A stretch of DNA of 64,000 bases from Diphasiastrum complanatum. Taxonomy: Eukaryota; Streptophyta; Lycopodiopsida; Lycopodiales; Lycopodiaceae. The position numbers were made by a program, and so were the translations under genes. Shown here piece by piece: positions 46,303 to 58,076 of the stretch. Location of the stretch: NCBI GenBank assembly GCA_029204225.1, contig CM055102.1, positions 1,510,854 through 1,574,853 of the forward strand, read 5' to 3'. The notes beneath the pieces are model-generated. The model saw nothing but the letters and a program-made list of their open reading frames with translations, ran no database searches and was not told the DNA's origin. Positions within the stretch are counted from its first letter, which is position 1, and each line of letters opens with the position of its first letter.

Positions 46303-47093
46303 TGTAAAGATTTTTTCAATCAGTAAGATCCAAAATAATCTATTGATATTTGGTTATGAAGACAACACTATTTACACCATTTGCAATGTAGAAAATCAAC
46401 ATCTACTTAATGAAAGAGATGCAAACTCAACAAGATATTGATAAAACATCAAACTTATGATAATATGAAGTTGTTGTCTGTACAATAACAATAAGTTACT
46501 ATAGGTCACACGTGTGGAACCGAATATAGCAAAATATGAGCATTGTATACATTGCAAGCTATCATCAATATAGTGCACCAATGGATATATGAACCCAAGA
46601 GAACTCATGTATAAGCATGAAATGAGATGAGAGAGAGAGAAGAATCTGTTTCTCCCATGAGTTTACATCCTTCTATAGCAGGTCCATGCATCATTAATGA
46701 GCTTGGTTTCCCTCCATAACAAAAACCCTACTATAAATGTGGACTAGATTCAATGAACAAGATATTAAAATTTGAATCATCCAAACTCGACACTTTTCCC
46801 TCACTTTTTAAAAGTGGTAATTCAAATGCTTTTAGACCAATAAAACTTTGAAATGTCAAACTAAAGTCTAATATGCAAGTTGGCCTCAATTGAAATAAAC
46901 AAATATGTCCAAAATATCAAACTAGTTGACAATTTATCACATGTATGACAGATCTTAATTCTTGTCCTCTGACTTGATTCAGGCTATTCATTTGGAAGGT
47001 GCAGTTCTGGAAGATACCGCTCATTATAATTCTCAGTATCCATGATCAGTACGAAGTAGTATTATAATACTACTTGCTTATTCTCCCCTTACA
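46303..47093 (-). repeat. Probable copia LTR (5' LTR, minus strand)
   Basis: From TGTAAAG next to the primer site to CCTTACA at 47093, giving matching TGTAA...TTACA ends and 791 bp. Contains CACACGTGTGG at 46507. The outer end is inferred from the inverted terminal match only. Confidence 0.4.
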
Positions 47094-50000
47094 GAGAGTG
47101 GTTGGGTATAGGACTATGGTGGATGCAAATGGTTTGGAAAGAAGTAAACAGTAAAATAAAGAATTTGGATAATTTGGAGCATGAAACAAGTGGATGAGTA
47201 AAAAGTAGTCGGTTAACTGTGATAAATGTCTTCACACGTAAAACAAGGTTAGGGTGTATTTCAATAGGAATTGTCAGATGAAACAAGATAAGAAAATAAT
47301 GAGTAAATTAGAACACATTTAATATAGTAAGCAAGAAATTATTGAAAAAGAAATATGAAAAAAGTGGATGCAACTAAAATTACGATTAGAATTTGATCGT
47401 ATTGTGTACTAAGCTAAGTTCGTTGTCAACGGTGCCAACTGTCACTTTCTACAACCGAATAATGTTTTTTGGCTCTCCACTCTCAGGTCACATCCAACTA
47501 GCTCTTATGTAACTAATTAATCTTTCCTCAACTCATGGTCTTACAAAACAAGATGCCATGGTTGGGTTCGTATCTTACAAGTATAGTTACTCCAGATCTC
47601 GGATTGTGATATTGGTAGAGAATCTACCAACACACTAGCAAGCCTAGGTTCTCACTCCCATTACGTAGCTTACCTTGTACCCATTGGATCAATACTCAAT
47701 ACTGCACGTGATACTCACTCACTTGGAGATCCAAAAAAGCACTTCTTTGCCCTCTACAACCACATTTGTAAGGAGGCACAGAAAGGTCCAACAATTTTCT
47801 CTCTCTGGGCTTTAGACTGATGGACTACTACCTATTAAGTACTACCAGATACTTAGCTTGTAAATATTGTTCCGATTTCAATTCAATCAATAAAGTTGGA
47901 TGTGGGAATTTGATGGAGAGTGTTTTCTCTTTCTGTGATAAATATGTGTCGTTAACTACTTATGTTGATTTGAAAATTGTGGACTATGTCATTATTTTCT
48001 AGAATGGCACATAACCAAAATGGTTTAGTATTCCTTTGTCATTTCATTTCTTTTCCATGCATTGGGTTGAAAAAATTCCAACTAACTACAATTTAAGTGT
48101 TATAGAATCTATGAATATTATTTATTGAAAATGTCATATCCCAAAAGTGACTAGTCATTTTCTCTTATAAAGATTCATCTTAATAAAGACAAATACCCTC
48201 GCCAACTTATGCTTATATTGAGAGGCCTCTATGTACATTGCTAGTCCCTCATTCAAGAACACTTAAGTTTGATCACTTGGGTGACTCAATCAATTGTTAT
48301 TTTTTCTTTTTTGTTTGAAGGACATTGAAAAAAATCATTGACTTTTAAGGCATTCTTTGTAGTAGAGAGAACAAAAATTCATGTACCTCAGTATAAAGTT
48401 ATGTCAAAAAGTCAAAAACCTTCTAGACCGTAGATGACAAAACATATAACCACTATCTCCCAAAAATACATTCCTATCATCTAGCACATTGACACTTAGA
48501 GGCTCATGTGAACATTCTCTATTAATGGAACATCACTTTGATCTCTTATCAAAACTCTCACTTTACCATATTGAAAACAAGCACTCTCTAGTACCTTTAT
48601 TTTAAAAGCCTAAACATTAGTTAATGTTTGCCTCCACTATCTTCATCAATCATGCTCCTCTCACTTCTCCAAGCTAAACTTATAGCATTACAAATGGCAC
48701 AATTTTCATCTTAGTCATGATATATATATTATTGATAGTTGTCTACAAGTACTATTTGGTATTTTGAAAGAAATTCATTTGATTTTGACTTACCTTGATG
48801 ATAATTTGGAATTAATCACTTGTGTGCATGTTCACTTATCCTCTAGGTGCATTATCCTCTTAGATAGTGTATGTATATTATTTATGCATAGTAGTATATA
48901 AAATAATCATTTGCACTTGTCAATCTTGAATTTTGACATCAGGTCATTAAACAATGCAATCAAAGAGTCAATATATGAAAGTTAGTTGGCTTATAATTGA
49001 ATGATGTCACATTTTGAATGTTTTACTAATGGCTTTTCATAGGAATAGTGTGCAACACTTATAGGACCATACCAACTTACACTATTTTCTGTGCTACATG
49101 AAACATGCAAAAACAGACACAAATGATGCATATACACTACATGAATACTAATATAATTGATTTTAATAGAAAATTTTGAGTACTACAATAAAAATCCAAC
49201 ACTTGTAAATTAGGTAGAAGTTAGAACCATATTGCACATGGACCTATAGGAGATGTAGCATATTTAAAATAAAAAATTGTGGCTTATGTACTTGTCAATC
49301 CAACCAAAGACATGATTTATGATATTTACCTTGCATAACCTCACCTCACCTCATAGACATTGTTTCTTGAGTTAATAATTATTGACAATGACTAGAGCAC
49401 ATTCAGTAGATACAAGCTTATTCATGAACTTTTGTCAATATGTATGATGTTCGCATTTCCTTTATTGATAAAATTTATGTTAAAATTACTCTAAGTAGTA
49501 AATGCAATCATATGGTCTGAATTTATAATTATAAACAACAATATGCTATATTCAAATAGATTATAGTCCATAATAGGTATCAAGAGCAAATAGTGTTGAC
49601 TCCTTTATTAAAAGAATGATAACATCACACATACAATCATCCATGAAATATGAGATGTGTGGATATCTAAAATATATTTTCTTATCATACATTTAGAAAG
49701 ATTATATTCCTCAACTGGATTGAGGGTGCAAGCAAGGCCCCACCCTCATCCAATGATGCATGCATATTGAAATATTTCATCATCCATTACAACAATCTAA
49801 AGTCTATTTTTGAAATCATTTAAATGTGTAGATCGGTGCTGGAATAAACCCATATCTATTCTAATCTTTTGAGGCTTTTTTCCTCATGTCCAATACATTG
49901 CTATATCATATCCCAAAAAAACAAAAGAAACTACACTATATCAATACTACTCATAGAGGCACTGTGTCCATCATCATCATCACCCATAGATGTCACATGG

Positions 50001-50209
50001 ACGAGCTACACCTATCTACATTAATGAATATAACTCACTGTGGGTGAATGCCCTAACAGGCTAGCTCTACCACCAGATTTTCATATGATGAGTGAAACAC
50101 ATTGTCATGCTCCAACTTGGTGGGATGGCATTCAAAGTCAAGAAATTGTAGAAACTGAATGACAAGTTAAAAATGAACTACAAAAAATAGAAAATCAAAT
50201 AATGACACT
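47094..50209. other. AT-rich sequence without a recognised gene
   Basis: About 3.1 kb read on both strands without a convincing domain, LTR end or terminal repeat. The longest open stretches are about 60 residues and look random. Confidence 0.5.
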
Positions 50210-50620
50210 ATAGAATAAGCTATAAATTATATATGAGCTACATACCATTTAAGCTTGTACGCATGCCTTGCCACTATGTCCTACCCATGCCGTGGGCCAT
50301 CCTACTCACTATGACATCTTTCTGAATACGAAATTTTTGAATCTTTGGCCTCATCCTTGCAGGCCTTCCATTCTTCTACCAGAGAGGCTATGACTTTTTT
50401 GACTGATGTGTATCTCACACAACATCCCTCTTATCTCAAATCCATTTGCTCATATATTTCGATATGGCTCTTGGATCAAACTAATTCTTTTGTTGAAATT
50501 CTTCTTGCAACTCCTGCATGATCTTGGATTATGATTCTCCAAGTTGGTCGGCCAATTTTTTAAGTAATCTTTGTCCAAAATAATGGGAACATGCTAAATG
50601 TAATTCATTATTAAAAACTG
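50210..50620 (-). pseudogene. Second Transposase_24-like CACTA fragment
   Basis: Minus strand matches the plus-strand gene at 29700-30014: QELQEEFQQKN, ISKYMSKWI, IQKDVIVSRMAHGMG, compared with RDEFQQEEEF, IHKHMSLWI and IQKDVAAARMHGIG. It ends at a similar place before a GT (AATG|GTATGTAG near 50248). Several stops. No Tnp2 was found next to it. Confidence 0.65.
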
Positions 50621-50704
50621 TCATTCAACATTCTAAGTCCTTCAACATTCAAATTGTAGTGAGGATTAAAAGTAGATTCGTTAATAAGATTAGGTGGAGG
50701 GGTT

Positions 50705-50709
50705 GAAGG
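50705..50709. repeat. Target-site duplication GAAGG, left copy
   Basis: GAAGG precedes the LTR at 50710 and recurs at 56751-56755 directly after the other LTR. With one more base (TGAAGG) it could be six. Confidence 0.75.
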
Positions 50710-50985
50710 ACTTAGAATTTGCTTTGCACAGGAACACAGATCATGCTACACAGTAACACAGACAGAAAATCACTCTCCTCAGCAAGCTTACATAGCAACT
50801 GTATTTTTCAAAATGAAATTACACTGTACATATAGTCGTTCACTCAGGCAACCCATGCATGACCCAGGTTGCCGTTGGCGGGATGCGTGTCCCATCGACT
50901 TGCCTCGTGGCGAGGCCAAGTGATCCTTAGCCACTGATAGGACCCACAGTACAGTAACACAGTGATTATAACTTTAGTTCTAACT
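50710..50985 (-). repeat. Copia D, 3' LTR
   Basis: 276 bp, plus-strand ACTTAGAATT to TTCTAACT. The ends form an imperfect inverted repeat but are not TG...CA. Confidence 0.9.
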
Positions 50986-51000
50986 CTCTCCCTTAAAGTA
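50986..51000 (-). other. Polypurine tract of copia D
   Basis: Minus strand AAGGGAGAG directly before the LTR start AGTTAGAA. Confidence 0.75.
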
Positions 51001-51038
51001 TAATCACTTTTTATATAGTCATATACATAGCTTGAAAG

Positions 51039-53171
51039 TTAACAAACTTTAAGTACAGAAAGCTTTGATCTAAACTTATCAAACTTTTCTCCAGTAAGTG
51101 GCTTAGTGAAAATATCAGCTAGTTGTTCTTCTGTGCTACAATGAACAACATGAATTTCACGACTCAGCAGCCTCTCACGTATGAAGTGATATTGAATCTC
51201 AATGTGTTTAGTTCTTGCATGGAACACTGGATTCTTTGCTAGCTGAATGCCACTCTGACTGTCACTATGTAAAGTCGTGGGATTTTTCTGCATCATGCCA
51301 ATTTCTTCCAAGATTTGTCTCAACCATATAGCTTCTTGTGCAGCACTACACATTGCCTTATATTCTGTTTCTGTGGTGGAAAGAGCAATTGTACTTTGCT
51401 TCTTACTAGACCAGGAAAAGCAATTACCACAAAATTGGAATATATATCCTGTGGTGGATCTACGATCATCATAGTCACCTCCCCAGTCCGCATCCACATA
51501 GCCACACAACTCAGGTAAACCATCATGCTTCCTGTAAATCAAGCCATACTCTGAAGTGCCTTTCACATAACACAAAATGCGTTTAGCTGCTTTCCAATGT
51601 GTTTCCGTAGGTGCTATCATAAACTGACTTACAATGCCAACAGCATAGCATATACCTGGTCTAGTTGTGGTAAGGTAAATGAAGCTCCCTACTAACTGTC
51701 TATATAGCATAGCATCAAATGACTGTGATTCATCAAGCTTAGAAAGATTTTTACCTGGTTCAATAGGAGTGTTTACTGGTTTGCAATCCTGCAACCTAAA
51801 CCTGTGCAACAACTCTTTGACATACTTCACCTGTGTTAAACCCACTTCATGTCCTTTTTGCCACACTTCTACTCCAAGGCAGAAATGCATCAGGCTGAGA
51901 TCCGTCATCTCAAATTGTTCCATGAGGTCTTTCTTGATCATGTCTATCATCTCTTGATTATTTCCCGTAATAATCAAGTCATCAACATAAGAGCAATCAA
52001 AGCAACCATACCATCAAAGCATAAGACATATAGATTTGGATCAGAATGTGTTCTCACCATCCCCTTTCAACGAAAGTAGGCATCAATCCTGCTATACCAC
52101 GCATGTGGTGCTTGTTTAAGACCATAAAGCGCTTTCTTCAAGCGGCATACTTTATTTTCCTATCCTTTCGTTACAAAGTCTTCAGGTTGATCCATGAACA
52201 CTTCTTCTTCTAACTCACCATTTAGAAAAGCAGATTTCACATCCATCTGATGCAAAGGCCAACCAAAACGTGAAGCTAAAGCAATAAGTAGATGTAGAGT
52301 ATTCCACTTACAAACCGACGCAAAGGTCTCCTCATAGTCAATGCCTTTATTTTGTGCGTACCCTTTGATCACCAATCTTGCTTTGTGCTTTGCTATACTT
52401 CCATCTGCATGGTACTTAGTTCTGTATACCCATTTGCAACCAATGGGTTTCTTGCCAACTGGTGGTTCTACTAAGTCCCATGTGCTATGCTTAGCAATTG
52501 ACTCCATCTCCTCTCCCATGGCCTTGATCCAAATGTCATCATCCTTCGCTTCACTATAAGTCGAAGGTTCTTTGCTTTGAATAATACTAGATATTGCTTC
52601 ATACCTTTCAGGTAGTATCTTCTCTCTTGTTGATCTTCGTAGCTCTCCCTGGTTAGATGATCCTGGAAAGTCATCTATGTCATGGCTCTCCATAAATCTC
52701 TCAAACCACTTAGGGAGCTTTCTGTCAGGTGATCGGCTTCCTGGTGAAAATGTATCCCACGGTACATCCTTCTCCTTGCGTTTGTCACCTACAATTTCAA
52801 TCCTTCTTGCACCAAAAGATTTGTCCCTACCTCTCCAACCTCTTTCTTGAGGTTGAGTAGTAGTATCTTGAGATGTATCCTCATGTTCATCACTCGGAAG
52901 GTCAATGAATGGATCATCATCAAGTGGTATCCTCACTATACCATCTTTTCTACTGGATGTGTCTATCTTCTCGGCATCTTCATCTTCATACATCTTGGAT
53001 TCATCAAAGATAACATCTCGGCTTATATGGATTTTGTTTTCAACTGGATCAAAACATCTATAGCCCTTCACGCAATCATCATATCCTAGGAATATGCACT
53101 TGATAGCTTTTACATCAAGTTTACGTCTCTCTTCCTTAGGAATATGTACAAAGGCCTTACATCCAAAGATT
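51039..53171 (-). pseudogene. Copia D reverse transcriptase and RNase H
   Basis: From 53171: VFGCK-type integrase tail and GYRCFDPVENKIHISRDVIF, an acidic stretch, then RT with [55 protein letters not shown] and the catalytic YVDD at 51989-51978. After a shift, RNase H in 51977-51039 with YVDADWGGDYDDRRS, TETEYKAM, LHSDSQSG, KHIEIQYHFIRE and ADIFTKPL. Stops or shifts near 52160 and 52000. RT and RNase H motifs are otherwise intact. Confidence 0.95.
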
Positions 53172-54385
53172 CACAAGTGGTTCACCTTTGGCTTCTTCTT
53201 TGTGAATGCTTCCTCAGGTGTTATTTTTGGTAAGGCAATGGTAGGACTTCTATTTTGAAGATATACTGTCGTGCTACATGCTTCTGACCAAAAATCTTTT
53301 GGTAGTTTCATCTCAACTAGCATAGATCTGGCACTTTCCACAATCGTACGATTTTTGCGCTCAGCTACACCATTGAGAGCAGGAGTATGAGCTTGCATAA
53401 ATTGTCTTTTAATCCCACATTGATCACAAAGATCATTGAGGTCATTAGACTTATACTCACCTCCACTGTCTGATCTTAGGACTTTGATTTTCCTACCTAT
53501 CTGATTTTCGACCAAGTTTTTGAAGTTCTTGAAGTTATCAAATGCATCTGATTTCTTCTTCAAGAAGTAGATCCACGTCTTACGTGACGTATCATCGATA
53601 AAGGTCATGAAATAGAAGGCTTTTCCTAAGGACATAGTCCTCATAGGCCCGCATAAATCTGTGTGGATTAAATCCAGGATGTTCTTTGCTTTTGCAACAC
53701 CCCCTTTATTGAACTTCTCTTGATGCTGCTTTCCATATACACAAGATTCGCACATCGATTTCAAGTGATCTTCTATGGTAGGCAGTCCTGTTACCATCTC
53801 CAATTTTCTCATCAAACTGAGGCTTCCCAAGTTCAAGTGACCAAGCCTCTTGTGCCACAACTCAGTTTGCGAAGGAACGGATGATACAAGTCCATGTTGC
53901 CCCTTGATTGTAGCATTCAACCTGTACAATTTTGTATTGGGCTCTCTTACTCCATTCCCAATAACTTTGAACTTTTGGTTCGCATCCTTCACAAAGCAGC
54001 GATCATGGGCAAATTCTACTTTCAACTTTTGATCTGTAATGACTCCAACAGAAAGTAGATTTTTCTTCAAACCTGGTACGTAAAGTACCTCCCTGATCAT
54101 CCTGCTTTTGCCATCAAGCAGTTGGATTGAAATTGTGCCTATCCCCTTGATCATGCACACCTCACCATTTGCTTGTGAAACAGATGTTCCATTATCCAAC
54201 ACCTTCAAACTACTGAACCAATTCTTGTTACCTGTCATGTGTCTTGTGACTCCTGAGTCATTATACCATGCTTGATCATCTTGATTAGATGACAATGCAG
54301 ATATGAAGATGCTAGAGACTTCAATCTCACCCTCATCGACAAGGTTACCTGCTTGTTTTGGTTTCCCCTTACCTTGTTCCGCCAA
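53172..54385 (-). pseudogene. Copia D protease and integrase
   Basis: 404 open residues. Protease motif WYNDSGVTRHM near 54270-54238 (DSG kept, the usual Ala replaced by Val). LWHKRLGHLNLGSL and CESCVYGKQH form the HHCC zinc finger; the core has HTDLCGPM, LRSDSGGEY and LNGVAERKN, all three catalytic residues. The frame ends at KVNHL with a stop near 53170 inside the next conserved string. Confidence 0.95.
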
Positions 54386-55164
54386 GAATTTGCAACATTC
54401 ACTCTTCCAATGGCCCTTTTTACCACAATGGAAGCACTTGCCTTTCTTCTTAGTTTTGCTAGAAGATCTCTCATCCTCCTGAGACTTGGCAAATTGCTGC
54501 TTAGACTTCTTCTTGCCCTTGCCCTTGCCTTATTTTTGGCGTGTCGCAAGTGCCTGTTTGTCAGTATTTTGATGTCTAGCTTTCACCATTTCTCGTCGTT
54601 GCTCTTCCTACATCAAGATTCCTGTGAGCTCATCAAAGGTTGGCAATCTTTCTCTTGATGCTATTCCGCTCACAAAATCTGATAGGGTTCTGCAATGCTG
54701 CATAATGCATTATGCACTAGCTCCACATCACGTATGCGCTCTCCAATAGAATGCAGTTCATCTCTCATTGTCTTGATTCTGGTCATGTACGTCTGAATGT
54801 GCTCTCCATGTTCCATGCGGGCACTATTCAACTTTGACTTCAAAAAAATGATTCTTGACGGATTTGACATCTCGAACTGCTCCTTTATCACATCGCATGC
54901 CTGTCTGGGTGTAATAGCATCACAAATGTGGGTAATGATGTGATCCTTCACTAACAAGTTAATGAAGGTCAAAGCTTTCCTCATCTTTTTGTCGAACGCT
55001 TTGATGTCTGCTTCATTTGGCGACCTTCTCTCATCACCTGTGATGACTTCCCACACATTTTTCTCCATTAGTATGTTTTTCATTTTGAATTTCCACACTG
55101 CATAGTTGGAAATCCTGTCCAATTTGCTACTTTCACTCAAAATGGACTCTCCCATGTTTGCCAT
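54386..55164 (-). pseudogene. Copia D gag
   Basis: Likely start is the ATG at 55164 (MANMGESILSESSKL); the open frame extends further upstream without a better start. UBN2-type gag with NYAVWKFKMKNILM, KKMRKALTFINLLV, and SARMEHGEHIQTYMTRIKTM. The frame breaks near 54670; LPTFDELTGILM follows, then a Lys/Ser-rich basic stretch and the zinc knuckle CFHCGKKGHWKSEC near 54437-54396. Confidence 0.9.
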
Positions 55165-56463
55165 CGCAAAACTGCTTGAAACTTCTGCCTTAGGGTAAGA
55201 ACAGTATGTCGAGGCCAACAATGATGTCAGAAGTTGAAAATAATGACCTGCACTTTTTTTCTTACTAGGCCACTCACCGCTTTTCCACCAATTTGAAAGC
55301 CAAATCGGCGTCGCCTTCTGAAATGCACTCAGTCGTCAACTCCCAACAACGTGTCCAGTGGAATGGTGAAACTACTTCTGGCATACTTTAAACACTTTCT
55401 CCGCTGCAAACACTCTGTTTTGTTGTACCGTACTTGCAGGTACAGTCCGAGTGTCCTTCGTTTGGAGGTTATAGCCTTTCGTTTGGGTCAAAACGGGCAA
55501 AGGACCCAAAAATAGGGACTTTTCTGGCTTTTGAATTGTTTCTTCACTTTGAAGAAACTTCACTCTTCACTTGTGAAGGGACCCAACTCAACTTTCAGTA
55601 TTGAATTTTTTAATGAAGTTGAAGGCCAGAATGCACTTCAATTCTTCAAGGCCCTGTTCAAAGCTCATCAAATGGCTGAACCAAATCTTGTGGTTCAAAT
55701 TTCTCTCCCATCACAGATTGTGGACCGTTGATTCATTTGACACCTCATCTAAAGGTTAAAAGTACATCTGGGCATCAAACCATACTCTTGTAGATGCTAT
55801 GGTCTTCGTTACACTAAGCTGTTTATCGCGTTGGGCGTGCGAACAGCCCGCGACCTCCCTGCCTGCGGCCGCGCCTCCCTTCTCAGATAATTATCAGATT
55901 AAGCTCTCCTATGGATCGTTTTGAGCACGATCTGCGGCCTGGAGCAGGGTCGCCCTACTGAATCCATGACTGTAGAGTGTTCAGTCAGGAAATTCCGTGG
56001 AGAAACGGTGATTTTAGCTCAACTTGACAAAGTGGCTTTTTCACCTTTTTACCGCAAATCTGCTAGGTTAACTGTCTGGAGACAAATCTCTGACATAAAC
56101 CTCAGAATCTCTCCATGGCTGATTGAAAGTGTGATTAGCTTCCTTCCTGTTCTTACGGCATCCAAAACGGTGCACAAACAGCGAAGAAATCACCAGTTAT
56201 GTATAAAAACCGTAACCCCAAGTCTGATTTCAATTTTCAACTGGCTTCGAAATTGTCAATTTTTCACCAAATTTTTCCCTGTCTGATGCTATGCACAGGC
56301 TAATAATCCCTCTGCAGAGCTTAGCAAGCCTCTATAAATTAGAAACCGTGCACCAGTGCTTCTCTTTCCGTCTTCAACCCGCCGTAAAACCCCGAACTCT
56401 CAGATGACAGTTCTCCCGAAGCTCTCTTCAATGGCGACACTATATTGTGTACACTCCCTATAC
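55165..56463 (-). other. Copia D leader
   Basis: About 1.3 kb between primer site and gag, unusually long for a copia element. It includes a GC-rich patch at 55830-55880 and open but unrecognised stretches (for example 55921-56286 on the plus strand, antisense to the element). No gene is supported. Confidence 0.6.
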
Positions 56464-56476
56464 GGCTCTGATACCA
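56464..56476 (-). other. Primer-binding site of copia D
   Basis: Minus strand TGGTATCAGAGCC, canonical, directly next to the LTR. Confidence 0.95.
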
Positions 56477-56750
56477 GCTTAGAATTTGCTTTGCACAGGA
56501 GCACAGATCATGCTACACATTAACACAGACAGAAAATCACTCTCCTCAGCAAGCTCACATAGCAACTGTATTTTTCAAAATGAAATTACACTGTACATAT
56601 AGTTGTTCACTCAGGCAACCCATGCATGACCCAGGTTGCCGTTGGCAGGACGCTTGTCCCGTCGACTTGCCTCGTGGCGAGGCCAACTGATCCTTATCCA
56701 CTGATAGGACCCACAGTACAGTAACACAGATTTCAACTTTAATTCTAACT
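56477..56750 (-). repeat. Copia D, 5' LTR
   Basis: 274 bp, plus-strand GCTTAGAATT to TTCTAACT, followed by the GAAGG target duplication. Starts G where the partner starts A. Confidence 0.9.
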
Positions 56751-56755
56751 GAAGG

Positions 56756-57496
56756 GCCTTTGTATTCCTGATTGGAAAGCAAATAAAAAATTGTTGCTCT
56801 TTCTTTATGTTGTACAAGTGCTTATTAACAATCTTTGGAGGCCCTTAGACTCAATTTTCAAGTTTCAAAAATCTAATCTACAACAAATCTATCCTAACTA
56901 ACTTTTAGCTTCATACTAAATTCTAATATAGATAGATACTCTGGCTGTAGAATCTGTTTACTGGTTTCTTCTTCTGCTTACAGCTTATGTTTCTTGTTCT
57001 GCCTGTTAGTAGAGACGGTGGGCTCTTTTAAGTGTATCTTTCTTGTTTAAGACCACCCAAATCATGCAAAGGGAACTGATGAACATTGTAGTATGTGTCT
57101 TGCCTATAAGAGGACAACTCAAGGGCATCTCTCTTGAATTGAAATCACATGCTTTCAAACCAAACATGCAGATCATGCATTTAACCAAGAAATCAGCATG
57201 TAGAGGGATTGAAATGCCATGAAATCCTACTTTAATGCTGCAAAATAAATTGGATCAGATCCTAAACTATACTACACTTGCATTAATCCACAAACAAGAA
57301 GCAAGAAACTAACTAAACTAGACAGCATATTAGAAGTCCAAGAATCAAGAAACACACATTTCTTGATTCTTAGACATCCCAAGAATATAAAAAATTGGAA
57401 TGCCAAGAGAATATGCAAGATCTACATCACAAATCCAGCCTATTTAGTTTACCTGAATGCTGATTCCTATATTAATCCACAAGGAAAAATAAGAAA
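56756..57496. other. Flank between copia D and gypsy 3
   Basis: About 740 AT-rich bases. ATTAATCCACAA-type words recur (57288, 57473) just before the gypsy 3 LTR. No gene seen. Confidence 0.4.
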
Positions 57497-58063
57497 TCTA
57501 ATCCACAACTAGAATCCACAATCACACACAAAGGGATGGAAGGGCATGATCATAAGCGAATCACTCAAAAAAACAATCATGATCAAGGAGCTCAAAGGAC
57601 ACACCAAACTCGTGGAGGCTCTTTTCATTTGGATATGGAGTAGATGCATTACACAAAAAGCTCCCTTCTACAAAGGGTGAGTCTCTTAAATAAACAAGAG
57701 AGCTCCTTAGGTGGCATCCTAGTGGCATTTCTACATTTCACAAATTACAAGTGGAATAATACTCTCCACTAGAGGTCACCATCAAAAGATGGCTCACTCT
57801 ACTTTCTTTAAGAGGGGTCTACTTGCATTTATTACATTAGCCTAGAAATACTAGTTCCTACATGGTCATTCCATCTTTCGGGATTCACCATGAGGCTTAC
57901 ATAGTTTCTACTTAACAATATTAACTTGCATTCCTCGGCTCTCATACTTGGTTCTCAATCTTCGTTCATCTCGTCTTCTCAAAGACCTCCTCGGTCTAAG
58001 GTGAGAGGTGCTCTTGGGTAGCTCTGGTCGAGTATCTTGGGGATTCGTCAGAATCAACCAACA
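57497..58063 (-). repeat. Gypsy 3, 3' LTR
   Basis: 567 bp shared with 62898-63451; sense start TGTTGGTTGATTCTGACG (plus strand ends CCAACA at 58063). The other end shares TCTAATCCACAAC with its partner but no clear CA, so that edge is uncertain. Confidence 0.85.
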
Positions 58064-58076
58064 TCATCCCACCCCT
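58064..58076 (-). other. Polypurine tract of gypsy 3
   Basis: Minus strand AGGGGTGGGATGA directly before the LTR start TGTTGG. Confidence 0.75.

Larger units (their letters stand above)
50710..56750 (-). mobile_element. Copia D, nearly complete
   Basis: A 6041-bp Ty1/copia element, minus strand: LTR (56750-56477), primer site, 1.3-kb leader, gag, protease, integrase, RT, RNase H, polypurine tract, LTR (50985-50710), with matching target duplication. The LTRs differ at roughly a dozen places in 275 bases by eye, so insertion is old but much younger than gypsy 2 looks. Only a few frameshifts and stops break the polyprotein. It is a different copia lineage from A/B/C: gag, LTR and primer-site context do not align. 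Confidence 0.93.

Noticed and set aside
46000-50200. Searching for a tRNA, rRNA or intact host gene in the long AT-rich stretch.
   Set aside because: No cloverleaf boxes, rRNA core words or open frames beyond random length were recognised.
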